54,846 nucleotides of DNA from CAYFUG01 sp964346295 (GCA_964346295.1 CAYFUG010000006.1:1-54846), one strand, 5' to 3'; numbered from the stretch's first letter, positions 9,754 through 18,450 are shown. Notes: generated by a model not told the origin, from the letters alone. Translations and numbers: made by a program.

Positions 9754-10755
9754 ATGACAGAAGAGAGACTTTTGAAAATTCATGAAAAGTTTCAAACTCC
9801 ATGGAAGCTAATTTTAGCTTCTTTAAAGAAGGAAGCTAAAATTGATGCTGAAAAAGGCGTAAGAATTGTAGCAGGAGAAGCGAACGAGGTTTATAAGGTA
9901 TTTGCTACTCAAGGAATCTTTATTTTAAGGATTGCTTCTTTGAAAGAGGCTGATTTTACTAGAGAACAGTGGGCCAAAGATAGGTGTCAAGAAAAAGGTG
10001 TCCCAATAGCGCCCACCGTTTGTATTTCTGAATTGGAGGATTCAGGGAAAAGAAAAAAATACATGTTAGAGAAATATATAGCAGGTCAACCGGTAGCGCC
10101 TGCGCTTTGGAATGAGGGTGTTGAAAAATGGAAAAATACGATAAGAGAAGCAGGACGGTATTTGAGCCGGATTCATTCTATTTCAACTCATGGATTTGGT
10201 TATATTAACGGAAAAGGAGAGGGAGAAATTTCCACTTTTGAAGATTGGATAAAGAAGGAGAAGATAAATGATTCAGTGGAAAGAGACTTTTTAAGAATTT
10301 CTCACGAACATGGTCTTAGCAGGGAAGATGAACAAGCTGTAGTTGGGGTGGTGAAGGTAATTCAAAATAATTTGCTTTCCTATCCTCCTAAAAAAGCTTG
10401 TTTGCTACATGCTGATTTTGGCCCTAAGCACTGGATTGTAGATGAGGAGCTGAAAATTAGAGCAGTTTTAGATTTTGGAGAATGCGAAGGTGGTGATCCA
10501 GTAAAGGATTTTTCCAGATTGAATTTTTGGAATCGTGATTCCTTGCCATTGAATATTTTGAAAGAGGGCTATGTGGACAAGGCCTTATTTGAAGGAGACT
10601 TTGAGATGAAATTCGAGCTCTATCGACTAATGCAGGGGATGGACTTGGTCTGGTATTACGGAAGAGAATCAACGGATAAAAAGATGTTTATGGGGGTGAT
10701 AGAAAAGATCAAAAAAGATTTGAAATCTTTTGAGAGAGTGAAGGCGGGGGCTTAG
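9754..10755 (+). CDS. Aminoglycoside/choline phosphotransferase (APH) family kinase
   Basis: A small-molecule kinase with the protein-kinase-like APH fold. Seen are the N-lobe with GEANEVYKV (about 41-49), the catalytic loop HADFGPKH (219-226) with base Asp221, and the metal-binding LDFGECEGGDP (Asp240). The Asn usually ending the catalytic loop is His226; some APH subfamilies have GPEH at this place, so this need not mean inactivity. The substrate is unknown (sugar, amino alcohol or antibiotic are all possible). It starts 10 nt after clpB and is probably the last gene of that unit. Its stop overlaps the end of the convergent dprA by 4 bases. Confidence 0.8.
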   Translation: MTEERLLKIHEKFQTPWKLILASLKKEAKIDAEKGVRIVAGEANEVYKVFATQGIFILRIASLKEADFTREQWAKDRCQEKGVPIAPTVCISELEDSGKRKKYMLEKYIAGQPVAPALWNEGVEKWKNTIREAGRYLSRIHSISTHGFGYINGKGEGEISTFEDWIKKEKINDSVERDFLRISHEHGLSREDEQAVVGVVKVIQNNLLSYPPKKACLLHADFGPKHWIVDEELKIRAVLDFGECEGGDPVKDFSRLNFWNRDSLPLNILKEGYVDKALFEGDFEMKFELYRLMQGMDLVWYYGRESTDKKMFMGVIEKIKKDLKSFERVKAGA

Positions 10756-11921
10756 CTCCGCACAAACAAGCCACCACCGATGTTGCGAGCAGCTCCTTGC
10801 AGTTCTAGCATGGAGAGTCGGCCACTGATTTGAGCAGAGTCGGTTTTAATTTTGCCGGCTAACTTGCGGTTGAGTTGATCAATAGTGAGAGGGTCAAAAG
10901 AGAGCGCCTGGTAGATTTGTTTTTCCAGAGGGTCGGTGAATTGAAACTGCTTCTCGGGGGCGGTTGAGGGATCTGAAGAGTTAAAGAGGCTGGCTTGGCC
11001 AGGGTTGTTTCCGTTAGGTGCTTGAGAGGGCAAAGCGAAGTGGAAGGCCTCTAAAATCTCTCGAGCTTGGGTAACAGGGCGAGCCCCTTGGGCAATTAAG
11101 CGGTGAGTGCCCACTGATTTAGGCGAGAAGATGCTACCGGGCACAGCAAAAACTTCTCGATTTTCTTCCAAAGCTTCTTGGGCGGTGATGAGAGCACCAC
11201 TTTTTTCACCAGCTTCGATCACCAAAGTACCCAAGGAGAGACCGCTAATGATGCGGTTACGAGCCGGGAAAGTGTATTTAGAGGCCGGGAAAAGCGGGGG
11301 ATACTCTGAGACAATTAAGCCATTGGACTGGACAATTTCCTGCATTAAACTGCGATCAAATTGGCCACGAGCTTTTTCTAAAATTCCGCAACCCAAAACC
11401 GCAATAGTGGGAATTTGGCTTTTAAGGGCCAGTTTATGGGCGATGGTGTCGATACCTTGAGCGAGGCCACTGGTGACAACTAATCCGCTTCCAGAAAGAC
11501 CAGGGATGATTTTTTCTACCACCATTTTGCCGTAGGCGGTGAAGGCCCGAGTACCCACTACCGCCAGTTGTTTTTGCTTCAGGAGTTCCAAATTGCCTTT
11601 GCAAAAAAGGGCAAAAGGAGCATCCTTGAGCTCCTTGAGTAGCTCTGGGTATTCTGGAGAGTTTTGAGAGAGCAGGTGGATCTGGTGTTTTTCTAAAAGA
11701 GCCCGTTCTTTTTTTAGTCTTTCCGGAGTGATTTGGGGCCGTTTTTCCAAGATAAGATCGGCGGTTTTTTCTTTTAGACCAGCGGCTAACAATTCCCTTC
11801 GGTTGGCTTGCCAAGCTTTTTCTAGTGAATCAAAATGGCGCTTAATTTTAGCAAAGCGGCGAGGGGTAATGTGAGGGAGAAGGGAGAATCGAAGTAGATG
11901 AGGATCGATTTGATTGTTCAT
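10752..11921 (-). CDS. dprA: DNA processing protein DprA
   Basis: DprA loads RecA onto single-stranded DNA entering by natural transformation. The N-terminal helical region (1-60) is followed by a Rossmann-type domain with VVGTR (121-125), SGLAQGID (151-158), FPARNRIISG (218-227) and a VPGS segment (about 260-263), which are the family signatures. A winged-helix DprA C-terminal domain lies at about 329-388. The length of 389 is typical for the three-domain form. No Shine-Dalgarno sequence precedes the ATG; the upstream bases on this strand even read CCTCC. It is convergent with the phosphotransferase. With the pilus-type ATPase elsewhere in the window it hints at competence, although no ComEC or ComEA is in view. 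Confidence 0.95.
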   Translation of the reverse strand: MNNQIDPHLLRFSLLPHITPRRFAKIKRHFDSLEKAWQANRRELLAAGLKEKTADLILEKRPQITPERLKKERALLEKHQIHLLSQNSPEYPELLKELKDAPFALFCKGNLELLKQKQLAVVGTRAFTAYGKMVVEKIIPGLSGSGLVVTSGLAQGIDTIAHKLALKSQIPTIAVLGCGILEKARGQFDRSLMQEIVQSNGLIVSEYPPLFPASKYTFPARNRIISGLSLGTLVIEAGEKSGALITAQEALEENREVFAVPGSIFSPKSVGTHRLIAQGARPVTQAREILEAFHFALPSQAPNGNNPGQASLFNSSDPSTAPEKQFQFTDPLEKQIYQALSFDPLTIDQLNRKLAGKIKTDSAQISGRLSMLELQGAARNIGGGLFVRS

Positions 11922-12052
11922 GGGAGGATTTTTTGTTGGGTAATTTTCAATTTCAAATAACTCAATTTTAAATAAACCCCCTAATGTTTTTTTTAAGATA
12001 GATTGTTAGAAGATTTTTGTCGAGTTTTAGTAATTGCGGTTTAGGAGCTTTA

Positions 12053-12080
12053 TTGACTAGATTAAAGATTTTGGTATAGT
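12053..12080 (+). promoter_or_regulatory. Promoter likely serving tRNA-Glu
   Basis: TTGACT (12053-12058), a 16-nt spacer and TATAGT (12075-12080) with the extended TGG word. It lies about 100 nt before the tRNA gene, with no other gene between. Confidence 0.6.
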
Positions 12081-12121
12081 TTCTTAAGTTGTCCAAGTTT
12101 TCTTTATTGGCAGAGCTAAGA

Positions 12122-12167
12122 TCCCGGATATTTCTTACAGAAATTCCGGCAGAAATCCCGGAATGAC
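12122..12167. repeat. Palindromic repeat with GGAATGACA end (copy 1)
   Basis: CCCGGATATTTCT followed by AGAAATTCCGG and AGAAATCCCGGAATGACA forms nested imperfect inverted repeats. The same core and the same GGAATGACA tail occur at 37363-37400. It may fold in the leader of the tRNA transcript. Confidence 0.55.
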
Positions 12168-12183
12168 ATTTGAGTGGTAGCCT

Positions 12184-12255
12184 GGCCCCTTCGTCTAGTG
12201 GTTAGGACATCAGGTTCTCATCCTGAAAACAGGGGTTCGATTCCCCTAGGGGCTA
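12184..12255 (+). tRNA. tRNA-Glu (anticodon CUC)
   Basis: A full cloverleaf can be drawn by hand. The acceptor stem GGCCCCT pairs with AGGGGCT (first pair G-U), the D stem is GTC/GAC with the loop containing GTGGTTAG, and the anticodon stem TCAGG/CCTGA encloses loop TTCTCAT with anticodon CTC. A 4-nt variable loop and T stem AGGGG/CCCCT with TTCGATT follow. The discriminator is A at 12255. CCA is not encoded (CTG follows), so a CCA-adding enzyme is needed. It decodes GAG. Confidence 0.95.
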
Positions 12256-12316
12256 CTGAGTTAGTTTTTAGTTTATAGTGTATAGTTTTTAGAAAGATGG
12301 ATAGTTCACTAAACTG

Positions 12317-12338
12317 GGAATCGAACCGGCAGCAGCGA
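12317..12338. repeat. tRNA-T-arm-like 22-mer, copy 1
   Basis: A 22-base word beginning GGAATCGAACCGGC recurs exactly at 12985-13006. Its reverse complement contains CCGGTTCGATTCC, the shape of a tRNA T-arm. No full tRNA can be folded around either copy, so they look like tRNA debris or a small repeat. Confidence 0.6.
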
Positions 12339-12422
12339 GTGCTGAGCAAAGCGAGGGGCGAGTGCCACTGGAAGCGCCTAGCTTTCAGGGCTGCCGAGGA
12401 CAAGGAACGAAGTGACGCGAAA

Positions 12423-12437
12423 TTCCCCTAGGGGCTA
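12423..12437. repeat. Duplicated 3' end of tRNA-Glu
   Basis: The last 15 bases of the tRNA gene (TTCCCCTAGGGGCTA, 12241-12255) are repeated exactly here, 182 nt downstream. Direct repeats of a tRNA 3' end are the usual footprint of an integrase-mediated insertion. The 167 nt in between carry no gene. Confidence 0.65.
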
Positions 12438-12449
12438 TATCGTATTTTC

Positions 12450-12866
12450 CTATTTCTTATATAAATGCAAGCTTAAAAACCTCTCTCTATCAATTTTAGC
12501 CATTTTCATCTCCCTTGTTTCATCGGCAAAATGCCTATGCCTTAAATCAGAAGGCATTTCAACAATCTCAAAGCCTAATTTTTGTAGTAAAGTGCCATAT
12601 GTATTGGTGGCCACTAACCATGAAGTCATTGTCACTTCTTCTATTTTTTTATTCTTACTCACAATCAATGCTAATTTTTTCATCGCATCTTCGAACATTT
12701 CAGGCAATTTATCTTTTACCTCATAAGATGTTGCTAGATGGACATGAATGACACTCCTACCAACTCCGTAGGACAATCTTTCGTTTAAAGGGGTGAAGTC
12801 ACTCTCTTTCATTTCTCTTTTTGCTTTCTCATCTTCAGACAAAAAAATTTTTTCTAAGTGGCGCAT
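12450..12866 (-). CDS. Hypothetical protein (138 residues)
   Basis: A soluble protein I do not firmly recognise. The C-terminal half (TNTYGTLLQKLGFEIVE, about 88-104) looks like the segment near the end of GNAT acetyltransferases where a variable residue precedes YxKLGF, but the acetyl-CoA loop (Q/RxxGxG/A) is not evident, so the assignment is weak. The reading frame is preferred over the overlapping frames on the other strand because it has a balanced composition and a promoter-like TATACT with TGA before it (12914-12919, minus strand). It stands alone next to the duplicated tRNA end, a typical place for acquired genes. Confidence 0.55.
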   Translation of the reverse strand: MRHLEKIFLSEDEKAKREMKESDFTPLNERLSYGVGRSVIHVHLATSYEVKDKLPEMFEDAMKKLALIVSKNKKIEEVTMTSWLVATNTYGTLLQKLGFEIVEMPSDLRHRHFADETREMKMAKIDRERFLSLHLYKK

Positions 12867-13187
12867 GGTAAGTAATTGTTTAGCTTATTAGATGTAAGAC
12901 CTTTTACATTCCTAGTATATCATGTGTTAAAGATTTTATCCTATTCCATTTGCATTGCAGAAAATCTAATATTTCAATAAATCAGGAATCGAACCGGCAG
13001 CAGCGAATAGGAGTAGTTTTATTTTTTAAAGACTATGAACTATAAGTTTAGGTAATAAAAGAGATTGGAGTTAGCAGGAAGGGGCGAGAGCCTCTTTTTT
13101 AGTAGGAATTTAGCTGGTAGCGTTTACTTTCTTTGTGCTATAATCTTTATACTACAATGAAACAAGTTAATCCTTAAAGCTAGTCTT
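12867..13187. other. Intergenic region (321 nt) with divergent promoters and tRNA-like debris
   Basis: It holds the minus-strand -10 TATACT (12914-12919) for the 138-residue protein, the second copy of the T-arm-like 22-mer (12985-13006) and an extended -10 TGCTATAAT (13136-13144) for the sugar kinase. No convincing -35 accompanies the latter. No further gene is seen. Confidence 0.6.
12985..13006. repeat. tRNA-T-arm-like 22-mer, copy 2
   Basis: Identical to 12317-12338. The two copies bracket the 138-residue gene in the same orientation about 670 nt apart. Confidence 0.6.
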
Positions 13188-14183
13188 ATGAACCAAGTTC
13201 TTTGCCCGGGGGAGTTGCTAATTGATTTTATCAGTGAAGAAAACGGCAAGAGTCTGTCGGAGGTAGCTCTCTTTGGGAAGAAGGCAGGAGGGGCGCCGGC
13301 CAATGCGGCAGCAGCGATCAATAAATTTGGCGGAAAGGCTTTGTTTGCCGGAGCAGTTGGTCGGGATGCCTTTGGTGATTTTTTGATAGATACTTTAAAG
13401 AAGTATAATTTAAGTGGGGAGCTGGTAAAGCGATCGAAGAAGAATACCACTTTGGCGTTTGTTTCCTTGGATGAAAACGGGGAGCGCTCCTTTGAGTTTA
13501 TGAGAGGGGCAGATGAAAGCCTGGATTTAGCGGATATTCCAGAAAAAGTTTCAGGAGAGACGGAAGTTTTTCATTTTGCTAGCGCTACGGCTTTCTTGGG
13601 TGGGAAACTAGAAAAGACCTGTCTCCAGTTGTTGGATCTAGCTAAGCAGAAAAGTAAGTTGATCTCTTTTGACCCTAACTATCGGGAGGCCTTATTTGAA
13701 GGACGAGAGGTGGAGTTCCGGAAAAAATCCAAGGAGTTTGTGGCGGTGGCGGATATAGTTAAAGTTAGCGAAGAAGAGGCGGAGCTACTAACTGAAAGAG
13801 CTGATCCCAAAGAAGCTGCTCAGGAGCTACTTAGGATTGGAGCTAAAAATATTTTAGTAACTCTGGGAGAACAAGGAACCTTGCTAGTAAGTAAAAATCA
13901 ACAAGAAGTCATTCCTTCTATTCAGGTAAAAATGGTGGATGCTACTGGAGCAGGAGATGCTTTTATCGGAGCTCTTCTGGGTCAATTGGCTAGTCAAAAC
14001 CAGAAGAGCTTTTTAGAAGGAGCAGGTAATTTTAACCGAGAACTCTTAAATTTTGAAAATCTTAAGGTGTTAGTGGCTCGGGCTAATGTGGCGGCGGCTT
14101 TAACTGTTACTAAAAAAGGGGCGCTGGAATCAATTCCGAGCGAGAAGGAGGTGAGGGCTAAAATGGGAAATAAGCAGTTTTAG
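13188..14183 (+). CDS. PfkB-family carbohydrate kinase (fructokinase/ribokinase-like)
   Basis: An ATP-dependent sugar kinase of the ribokinase fold. Seen are the N-terminal GELLIDF (8-14), the sugar-binding loop GGAPANA (34-40), DPNYRE (about 162-167) and the C-terminal PfkB signature DATGAGDAF (251-259), with catalytic base Asp257 and anion hole GAGD. The overall spacing and the DPNYR motif are closest to fructokinases and 2-keto-3-deoxygluconate kinases, but substrate cannot be fixed by eye. No signal peptide is present, so it is cytosolic. It is followed after 30 nt by the TsaB-like gene and is probably co-transcribed with it from the extended -10 at 13136. Confidence 0.9.
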   Translation: MNQVLCPGELLIDFISEENGKSLSEVALFGKKAGGAPANAAAAINKFGGKALFAGAVGRDAFGDFLIDTLKKYNLSGELVKRSKKNTTLAFVSLDENGERSFEFMRGADESLDLADIPEKVSGETEVFHFASATAFLGGKLEKTCLQLLDLAKQKSKLISFDPNYREALFEGREVEFRKKSKEFVAVADIVKVSEEEAELLTERADPKEAAQELLRIGAKNILVTLGEQGTLLVSKNQQEVIPSIQVKMVDATGAGDAFIGALLGQLASQNQKSFLEGAGNFNRELLNFENLKVLVARANVAAALTVTKKGALESIPSEKEVRAKMGNKQF

Positions 14184-14213
14184 ACAAGTTGGTTTCTTAG
14201 ATAATTTATCAAT

Positions 14214-14480
14214 ATGAATATTTTAATCAAAATCAATCATCCCCAGGTGGTGGTTTGCTTGCGGGATTCAAGTGAAAAAGAGCGAGATCAAACAGCTTGG
14301 GAGGATCAAAACAATCTTTCGGTACGATTACTAGGGGAAATCGACGAATTATTGCGAAAAAATGATCTTTCTGTGCAAGATTTAGAGAAAGTAGAAGTAG
14401 AGACGGAAGAGAAAAGTTTTACTTCTGCCCGGATTGCCCGGGTGACGGCGGCAGGGATTAATTTTTGCCTTTTAAATTAG
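14214..14480 (+). CDS. Minimal TsaB-like protein (tRNA t6A biosynthesis)
   Basis: TsaB is the inactive ASKHA partner that activates TsaD in making t6A37 on tRNA. This 88-residue protein keeps the general TsaB front: a beta strand start (NILIKIN), a helix LGEIDELLRKNDLS (about 40-53) and the signature SFTSARIARVTAAGINF (68-84), equivalent to the SFTGLRIG...ANALA segment. It lacks the second ASKHA lobe present in the usual 200 or so residue protein, so it is either an extreme reduction or a truncated copy. No frameshift is visible after the stop and the promoter of the next gene follows at once, which favours a real short gene. TsaE is encoded at 30599. The family call is an inference from motif order only. 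Confidence 0.6.
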   Translation: MNILIKINHPQVVVCLRDSSEKERDQTAWEDQNNLSVRLLGEIDELLRKNDLSVQDLEKVEVETEEKSFTSARIARVTAAGINFCLLN

Positions 14481-14517
14481 GCTTGTTTTGCTTCGTGTTA
14501 ACAATCTGTGGATAAAT

Positions 14518-14546
14518 TTGCCTAGCGCGCTATTTTTTGCTAAACT
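14518..14546 (+). promoter_or_regulatory. Promoter of the glycine-rich surface protein
   Basis: TTGCCT (14518-14523), a 17-nt spacer and TAAACT (14541-14546) with TGC directly before the -10. The start codon follows about 60 nt later. Confidence 0.7.
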
Positions 14547-14607
14547 AAACTCGTCTACTTTTTTCTAAACAAATCAAAAATAAAAACAATTTTTCTCCCT
14601 CAGTAAA

Positions 14608-17600
14608 ATGAAAACCAAAACTTTCTATACTACTTTTACCAAAGTCACTCTGGCTCTTTTTGTTACAGGGGCTGGTTTTGTTTTATCTCCTGACAAGATC
14701 CAGGCGGCTTTTTTATGTGATTCCGGTAGTTTATCTACTACGTGTTATGTTTCGTCTGTGCAAACTCTGGCAGATACGGAGACTATCTCCGGTAGTGGAA
14801 ACCTGATTATCCAAAATGGTGGAGAGCTGACTACTGCTTATAATTCTACTAATCATCACTATGATTCTTTTGTGATTGATATTTCAGGAGATTTGACGGT
14901 GCAGGATGGCGGTAAGATCACCGGTAATGTGGATATTACGGCGGATAATGTTACTATTGAGGGTGATGGTGGGAATGGTGGAGGGAGGATTGATGTGAGT
15001 TATAAAGGATATAAAGAAGGTGGGACTAGAGGGAATGGTTATGGTCCAGGTGGGGGTAGCTACGCTAAAGGCAGAGGAGGTGGTGCTGGATATGGAGGAA
15101 ATGGAGGAAATACTTATTATGGAGGAGCTGGTACTAGCTATGGAATTTTATCTGAACCTAATGATTTAGGTTCAGGTGGAGGAGCAAGTGCTAATGGCTC
15201 TGGTGGCTCAGGTGGAGGAATGATTAAGTTGGTCGTTGGAGGAACTCTAAATCTGGAAGGATCAATTTTAGCTGATGGAGAAAATGGAAATATATCTGGT
15301 GGTCGTGGTTCCGGTGGAGGATCAGGAGGAAGCATTTGGATTAATGCTGGAGAAATACAAGGAAATGGTATGATGTCAGCTGACGGAGGAAGTGGCGGAG
15401 ATACTGGTAACAATTATGCCGGAGGAGGTGGTGCTGGAGGTCGAATTGCCATTTATTTTAATAACGATAATTCTTCACTAACCAAAAAAGTTTATAGTGG
15501 AGTCAATGAAGGCTATCAATATGGGGGTTCTGGAACAATTTATGAAAAAGATAAAAGTCAATTATATGGAGATTTAATCATTGATAACAATGGTAATAGC
15601 GGAGCTATTACGCCTATTACAAGTGACATTAGTATTAATAACTATTCCCAAGGAGAAAATACTCAGGTAGATATTGAAAATGGGGTAACATTTACTTTCT
15701 ATGGCACCAATCTTGTAATACCTTATGGTGCAACTCTTAATAACTATGCTACTTTTAATGCAGCTTCATTAAGTAATGTAGAGATAAATGGAATTTTTAA
15801 TTTAAAGGGGGCGTATTCTTCTAATTGGGGTAATGTCACTATTAATAACGGAGGCATTCTTACTCACGGAGCAAATACAGATACTAAGCAATACTTTATT
15901 GATCTTACCATGGATAATCTCATTATTAATACCGGTGGTCAAATTAATGTAAGCGAAAAGGGGTATGCAGGTGGGGGTAGTCAGAAAGATGGTTATGGTC
16001 CAGGTGGGGGTAGCTACGCTATGGGCAGAGGAGGAGGTGCTGGATATGGAGGAAATGGAGGTGATGGTCGATATGGAAGAGGCGGGAGTAGTTATGGGGT
16101 CTTATCTGAACCTAATGATTTAGGTTCGGGAGGAGGAGGGAGTCATTATAGATCTGGAGGTACAGGAGGAGGAATGATTAAGTTGGTCGTTGGAGGCACT
16201 TTAAATCTGGAAGGATCAATTTTAGCTAATGGAAACAATGGAATATACTACAATAGTCGTGGTTCTGGCGGAGGCTCTGGCGGATCTGTTTGGATTGATA
16301 CTGGAACACTACAAGGAAATGGAACGATTTCTGTTAATGGAGGAATGGGTGGTGAAACGAGTGGCGGAGGCGGCTCCGGCGGCCGCCTCCGTCTCGGAGC
16401 AGTCACCAATAACTTCACCGGCACCTACACCGTAGATGGAGGTACAGGTTATCAAAACGGCGAACAAGGCACCATCTACGGCATGATGTCCAGAGTGACC
16501 AGCATAGCAGATCAAAGTGCCATCTTTGATGAATTAAATCTTACAGGTGATACAGGATCACTGCTTGGTACACCAAACAAAGTAGAAATCTTAATCACAG
16601 ATACTACTAATAACACCTACTGGAACGGAAGCAGTTGGGTAAGTACGGAGCCTGCAGATTGGCCTGATGTCAGTGGTACTTTTTCTTGGAGTTATAACGG
16701 TATTACTCAAAGTAATATGACCAACGGTCATACTTACAATATCAAGACCAAGATGACAGATGAGCATACCACAGAACAACCTACCTCCGGTGTTACTTTT
16801 TCTTATACCAACGGTATCAAAGACTACAGACCGGAAAACGGAATCACTCAGGTGGATTTACCAACTGACACAGGTCAAGTTTCCTTTCCTAATTACATCC
16901 ACACCACCATCTGGGATTCTGACCAATACACCGATCTTTCCACCTCCCTCACCAATAACGACGGCACCACCATCATTGACGGTACCACCGTAGCCAACGG
17001 CTTTCAACTCCTCACCGGCGCCACCCCTTCTGGCTTCCAAGCCACCCAATTCCAACAAGCCACCGGAGCCCCTTCTTCTTACCTGACCTTCTTTGACCAA
17101 AACCAAAACCACTCTCTCCAAATCACTGCCAATACCCGCCTCTACAGTGCTGATACCTTCAACGGAGCATATATTCCCGCCAGAGATTTGGGCACCATCC
17201 AAGTCAATGGCATAAACACCAGCGCCGCCTTCCGAGCTGGACAAGCAGGCCAGTCCCTTCTCTTCAGTGCACCAGCCAAAATCACCCTCAACTCAATCAA
17301 CGGAATCCCTTACTACTCCACTGACTCTTCCACCTGGAACCAAATCAACCAATGCGCTGATGGTTCTTCCACCACACCACCCTCCACCCTCAGCTTTCCC
17401 TCTGCTTGCTACATTCAAACTGACCAAACCTACATCTGGACTTACCACCTCACTGACTTTGGAGTAGTAGCCAACTCCTCTTTTCTAGGAGCAGCTGATT
17501 ATCTTAGTAGCACTATGGAACTTCAAACATCAGGTACCACCCACGAAATCCATTTTCAAACCGCCGAAGGTCTCACCGGAGGATCAGCCAACAACACCCT

Positions 17601-18450
17601 CACCATCCAATTTCCCGATGATGACGACACCCTCTGGTGTAGAACCCCCGGAACCATCACCCCCACCACCACCAACCTCCGAAACTCTGCCACCCCCTTA
17701 CCGGGAACTCCCAGCGCTTCTTGCACCCAAGGCTCCGGAGCCGATAGCTACGACACTATCACCATCTCCAACCTCGACAATCTCACTCCCACCACTCACT
17801 ACGCTATCCGGCTAGAAGAAAACACCGCTCAACTGGGAACTCCCTCTACTGCCACCAACGGCATCATCAATCTCTACACCAATGATGGAACAGAAAATGT
17901 AGAATCCAAAATGATCGATGTCTACATTCTTAACCCCAATACCATCCAAGTCACCGGAAGAGTAGAACCTACTATTACTTTCAACATTGCCAACGATCAA
18001 GTAGGCTTTGGACCAATCACCGCTAGCAATATTCGTTACGCTAACCCTACTCAAACTGGCTCTGACGCTCTCACCACCGCTACCACCCTTACTCTCTCCA
18101 CCAACGCCGATGACGGAGCTATCATAGAAATTAAAGATCTTAATAACGGCCTTCATAACCCTGCTGCCAGTACTACTCTTACCAGTCAAGCTAGTACTAA
18201 CCTTACGGCCGGAACCGAAGGCTTTTCTATCCATGGCCAAAATCCCACTAGCCTCATCATCGCTGAAGGTTTTGACCATGACTCTACCGCTGACCAAGCC
18301 ATCACCACCACCTACCAATCTCTAGCAGAATCTACCGGACCAGTAGAATCCGCTCAAGTAGAACTAGTCTGTCAAACCGCTATCTCTGGCCTTACTCCTG
18401 CCGGAGACTACCAAGACACCCTAACCTTGTTAGCAACCGGAAGGTTTTAG
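14608..18450 (+). CDS. Large secreted glycine-rich surface protein
   Basis: A 1280-residue exported protein. The signal peptide is residues 1-33 (basic start, hydrophobic core, cleavage near QAA-FLC). Residues about 60-600 contain two homologous glycine-rich blocks (GGGSYA.GRGGGAGYGGNGG, SEPNDLGSGGG, MIKLVVGGTLNLEGSIL and GSGGGSGGS.WI) 954 nt apart, probably a beta-solenoid or similar repetitive fold. The middle (about 620-1130) is Thr/Ser/Pro-rich, with fibronectin- or Ig-like pieces. The last 150 or so residues begin VTGRVEPTITFNI and end in GDYQDTLTLLATGRF, like the terminal domain of envelope proteins in related small genomes. There is no membrane anchor or LPXTG-type motif, so cell-surface attachment is inferred. 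Base use flips from G-rich in the first half to C-rich in the second. I cannot name a family. Confidence 0.75.
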   Translation: MKTKTFYTTFTKVTLALFVTGAGFVLSPDKIQAAFLCDSGSLSTTCYVSSVQTLADTETISGSGNLIIQNGGELTTAYNSTNHHYDSFVIDISGDLTVQDGGKITGNVDITADNVTIEGDGGNGGGRIDVSYKGYKEGGTRGNGYGPGGGSYAKGRGGGAGYGGNGGNTYYGGAGTSYGILSEPNDLGSGGGASANGSGGSGGGMIKLVVGGTLNLEGSILADGENGNISGGRGSGGGSGGSIWINAGEIQGNGMMSADGGSGGDTGNNYAGGGGAGGRIAIYFNNDNSSLTKKVYSGVNEGYQYGGSGTIYEKDKSQLYGDLIIDNNGNSGAITPITSDISINNYSQGENTQVDIENGVTFTFYGTNLVIPYGATLNNYATFNAASLSNVEINGIFNLKGAYSSNWGNVTINNGGILTHGANTDTKQYFIDLTMDNLIINTGGQINVSEKGYAGGGSQKDGYGPGGGSYAMGRGGGAGYGGNGGDGRYGRGGSSYGVLSEPNDLGSGGGGSHYRSGGTGGGMIKLVVGGTLNLEGSILANGNNGIYYNSRGSGGGSGGSVWIDTGTLQGNGTISVNGGMGGETSGGGGSGGRLRLGAVTNNFTGTYTVDGGTGYQNGEQGTIYGMMSRVTSIADQSAIFDELNLTGDTGSLLGTPNKVEILITDTTNNTYWNGSSWVSTEPADWPDVSGTFSWSYNGITQSNMTNGHTYNIKTKMTDEHTTEQPTSGVTFSYTNGIKDYRPENGITQVDLPTDTGQVSFPNYIHTTIWDSDQYTDLSTSLTNNDGTTIIDGTTVANGFQLLTGATPSGFQATQFQQATGAPSSYLTFFDQNQNHSLQITANTRLYSADTFNGAYIPARDLGTIQVNGINTSAAFRAGQAGQSLLFSAPAKITLNSINGIPYYSTDSSTWNQINQCADGSSTTPPSTLSFPSACYIQTDQTYIWTYHLTDFGVVANSSFLGAADYLSSTMELQTSGTTHEIHFQTAEGLTGGSANNTLTIQFPDDDDTLWCRTPGTITPTTTNLRNSATPLPGTPSASCTQGSGADSYDTITISNLDNLTPTTHYAIRLEENTAQLGTPSTATNGIINLYTNDGTENVESKMIDVYILNPNTIQVTGRVEPTITFNIANDQVGFGPITASNIRYANPTQTGSDALTTATTLTLSTNADDGAIIEIKDLNNGLHNPAASTTLTSQASTNLTAGTEGFSIHGQNPTSLIIAEGFDHDSTADQAITTTYQSLAESTGPVESAQVELVCQTAISGLTPAGDYQDTLTLLATGRF
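14989..15455 (+). repeat. Intragenic glycine-rich repeat unit 1
   Basis: Coding repeat inside the surface protein. It matches 15943-16395 at a constant offset of 954 nt, with long identical stretches such as the segment starting GGTTATGGTCCAGG (15037 and 15991). Confidence 0.8.
15943..16395 (+). repeat. Intragenic glycine-rich repeat unit 2
   Basis: Second copy of the 14989-15455 unit. Homology fades where the protein changes from GGRIAIYF to GGRLRLGA. Confidence 0.8.

Noticed and set aside
9754..10755. Antibiotic resistance gene
   Set aside because: The APH fold is shared by many metabolic kinases and nothing in the sequence points to an aminoglycoside substrate.
12218..12403. Minus-strand 61-codon frame ending in APRGIEPLFSG
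   Set aside because: It is the antisense of tRNA-Glu; this peptide ending is a typical by-product of translating tRNA complements.
12412..12751. Plus-strand frames opposite the 138-residue gene
   Set aside because: They are hydrophobic shadows of the minus-strand gene, which has a better composition and a promoter.
14608..18450. Alternative genetic code (TGA as glycine) suspected from the glycine-rich gene
   Set aside because: Glycine codons are normal GGN, and TGA ends several genes at the expected place, including rpoB and pyrG.
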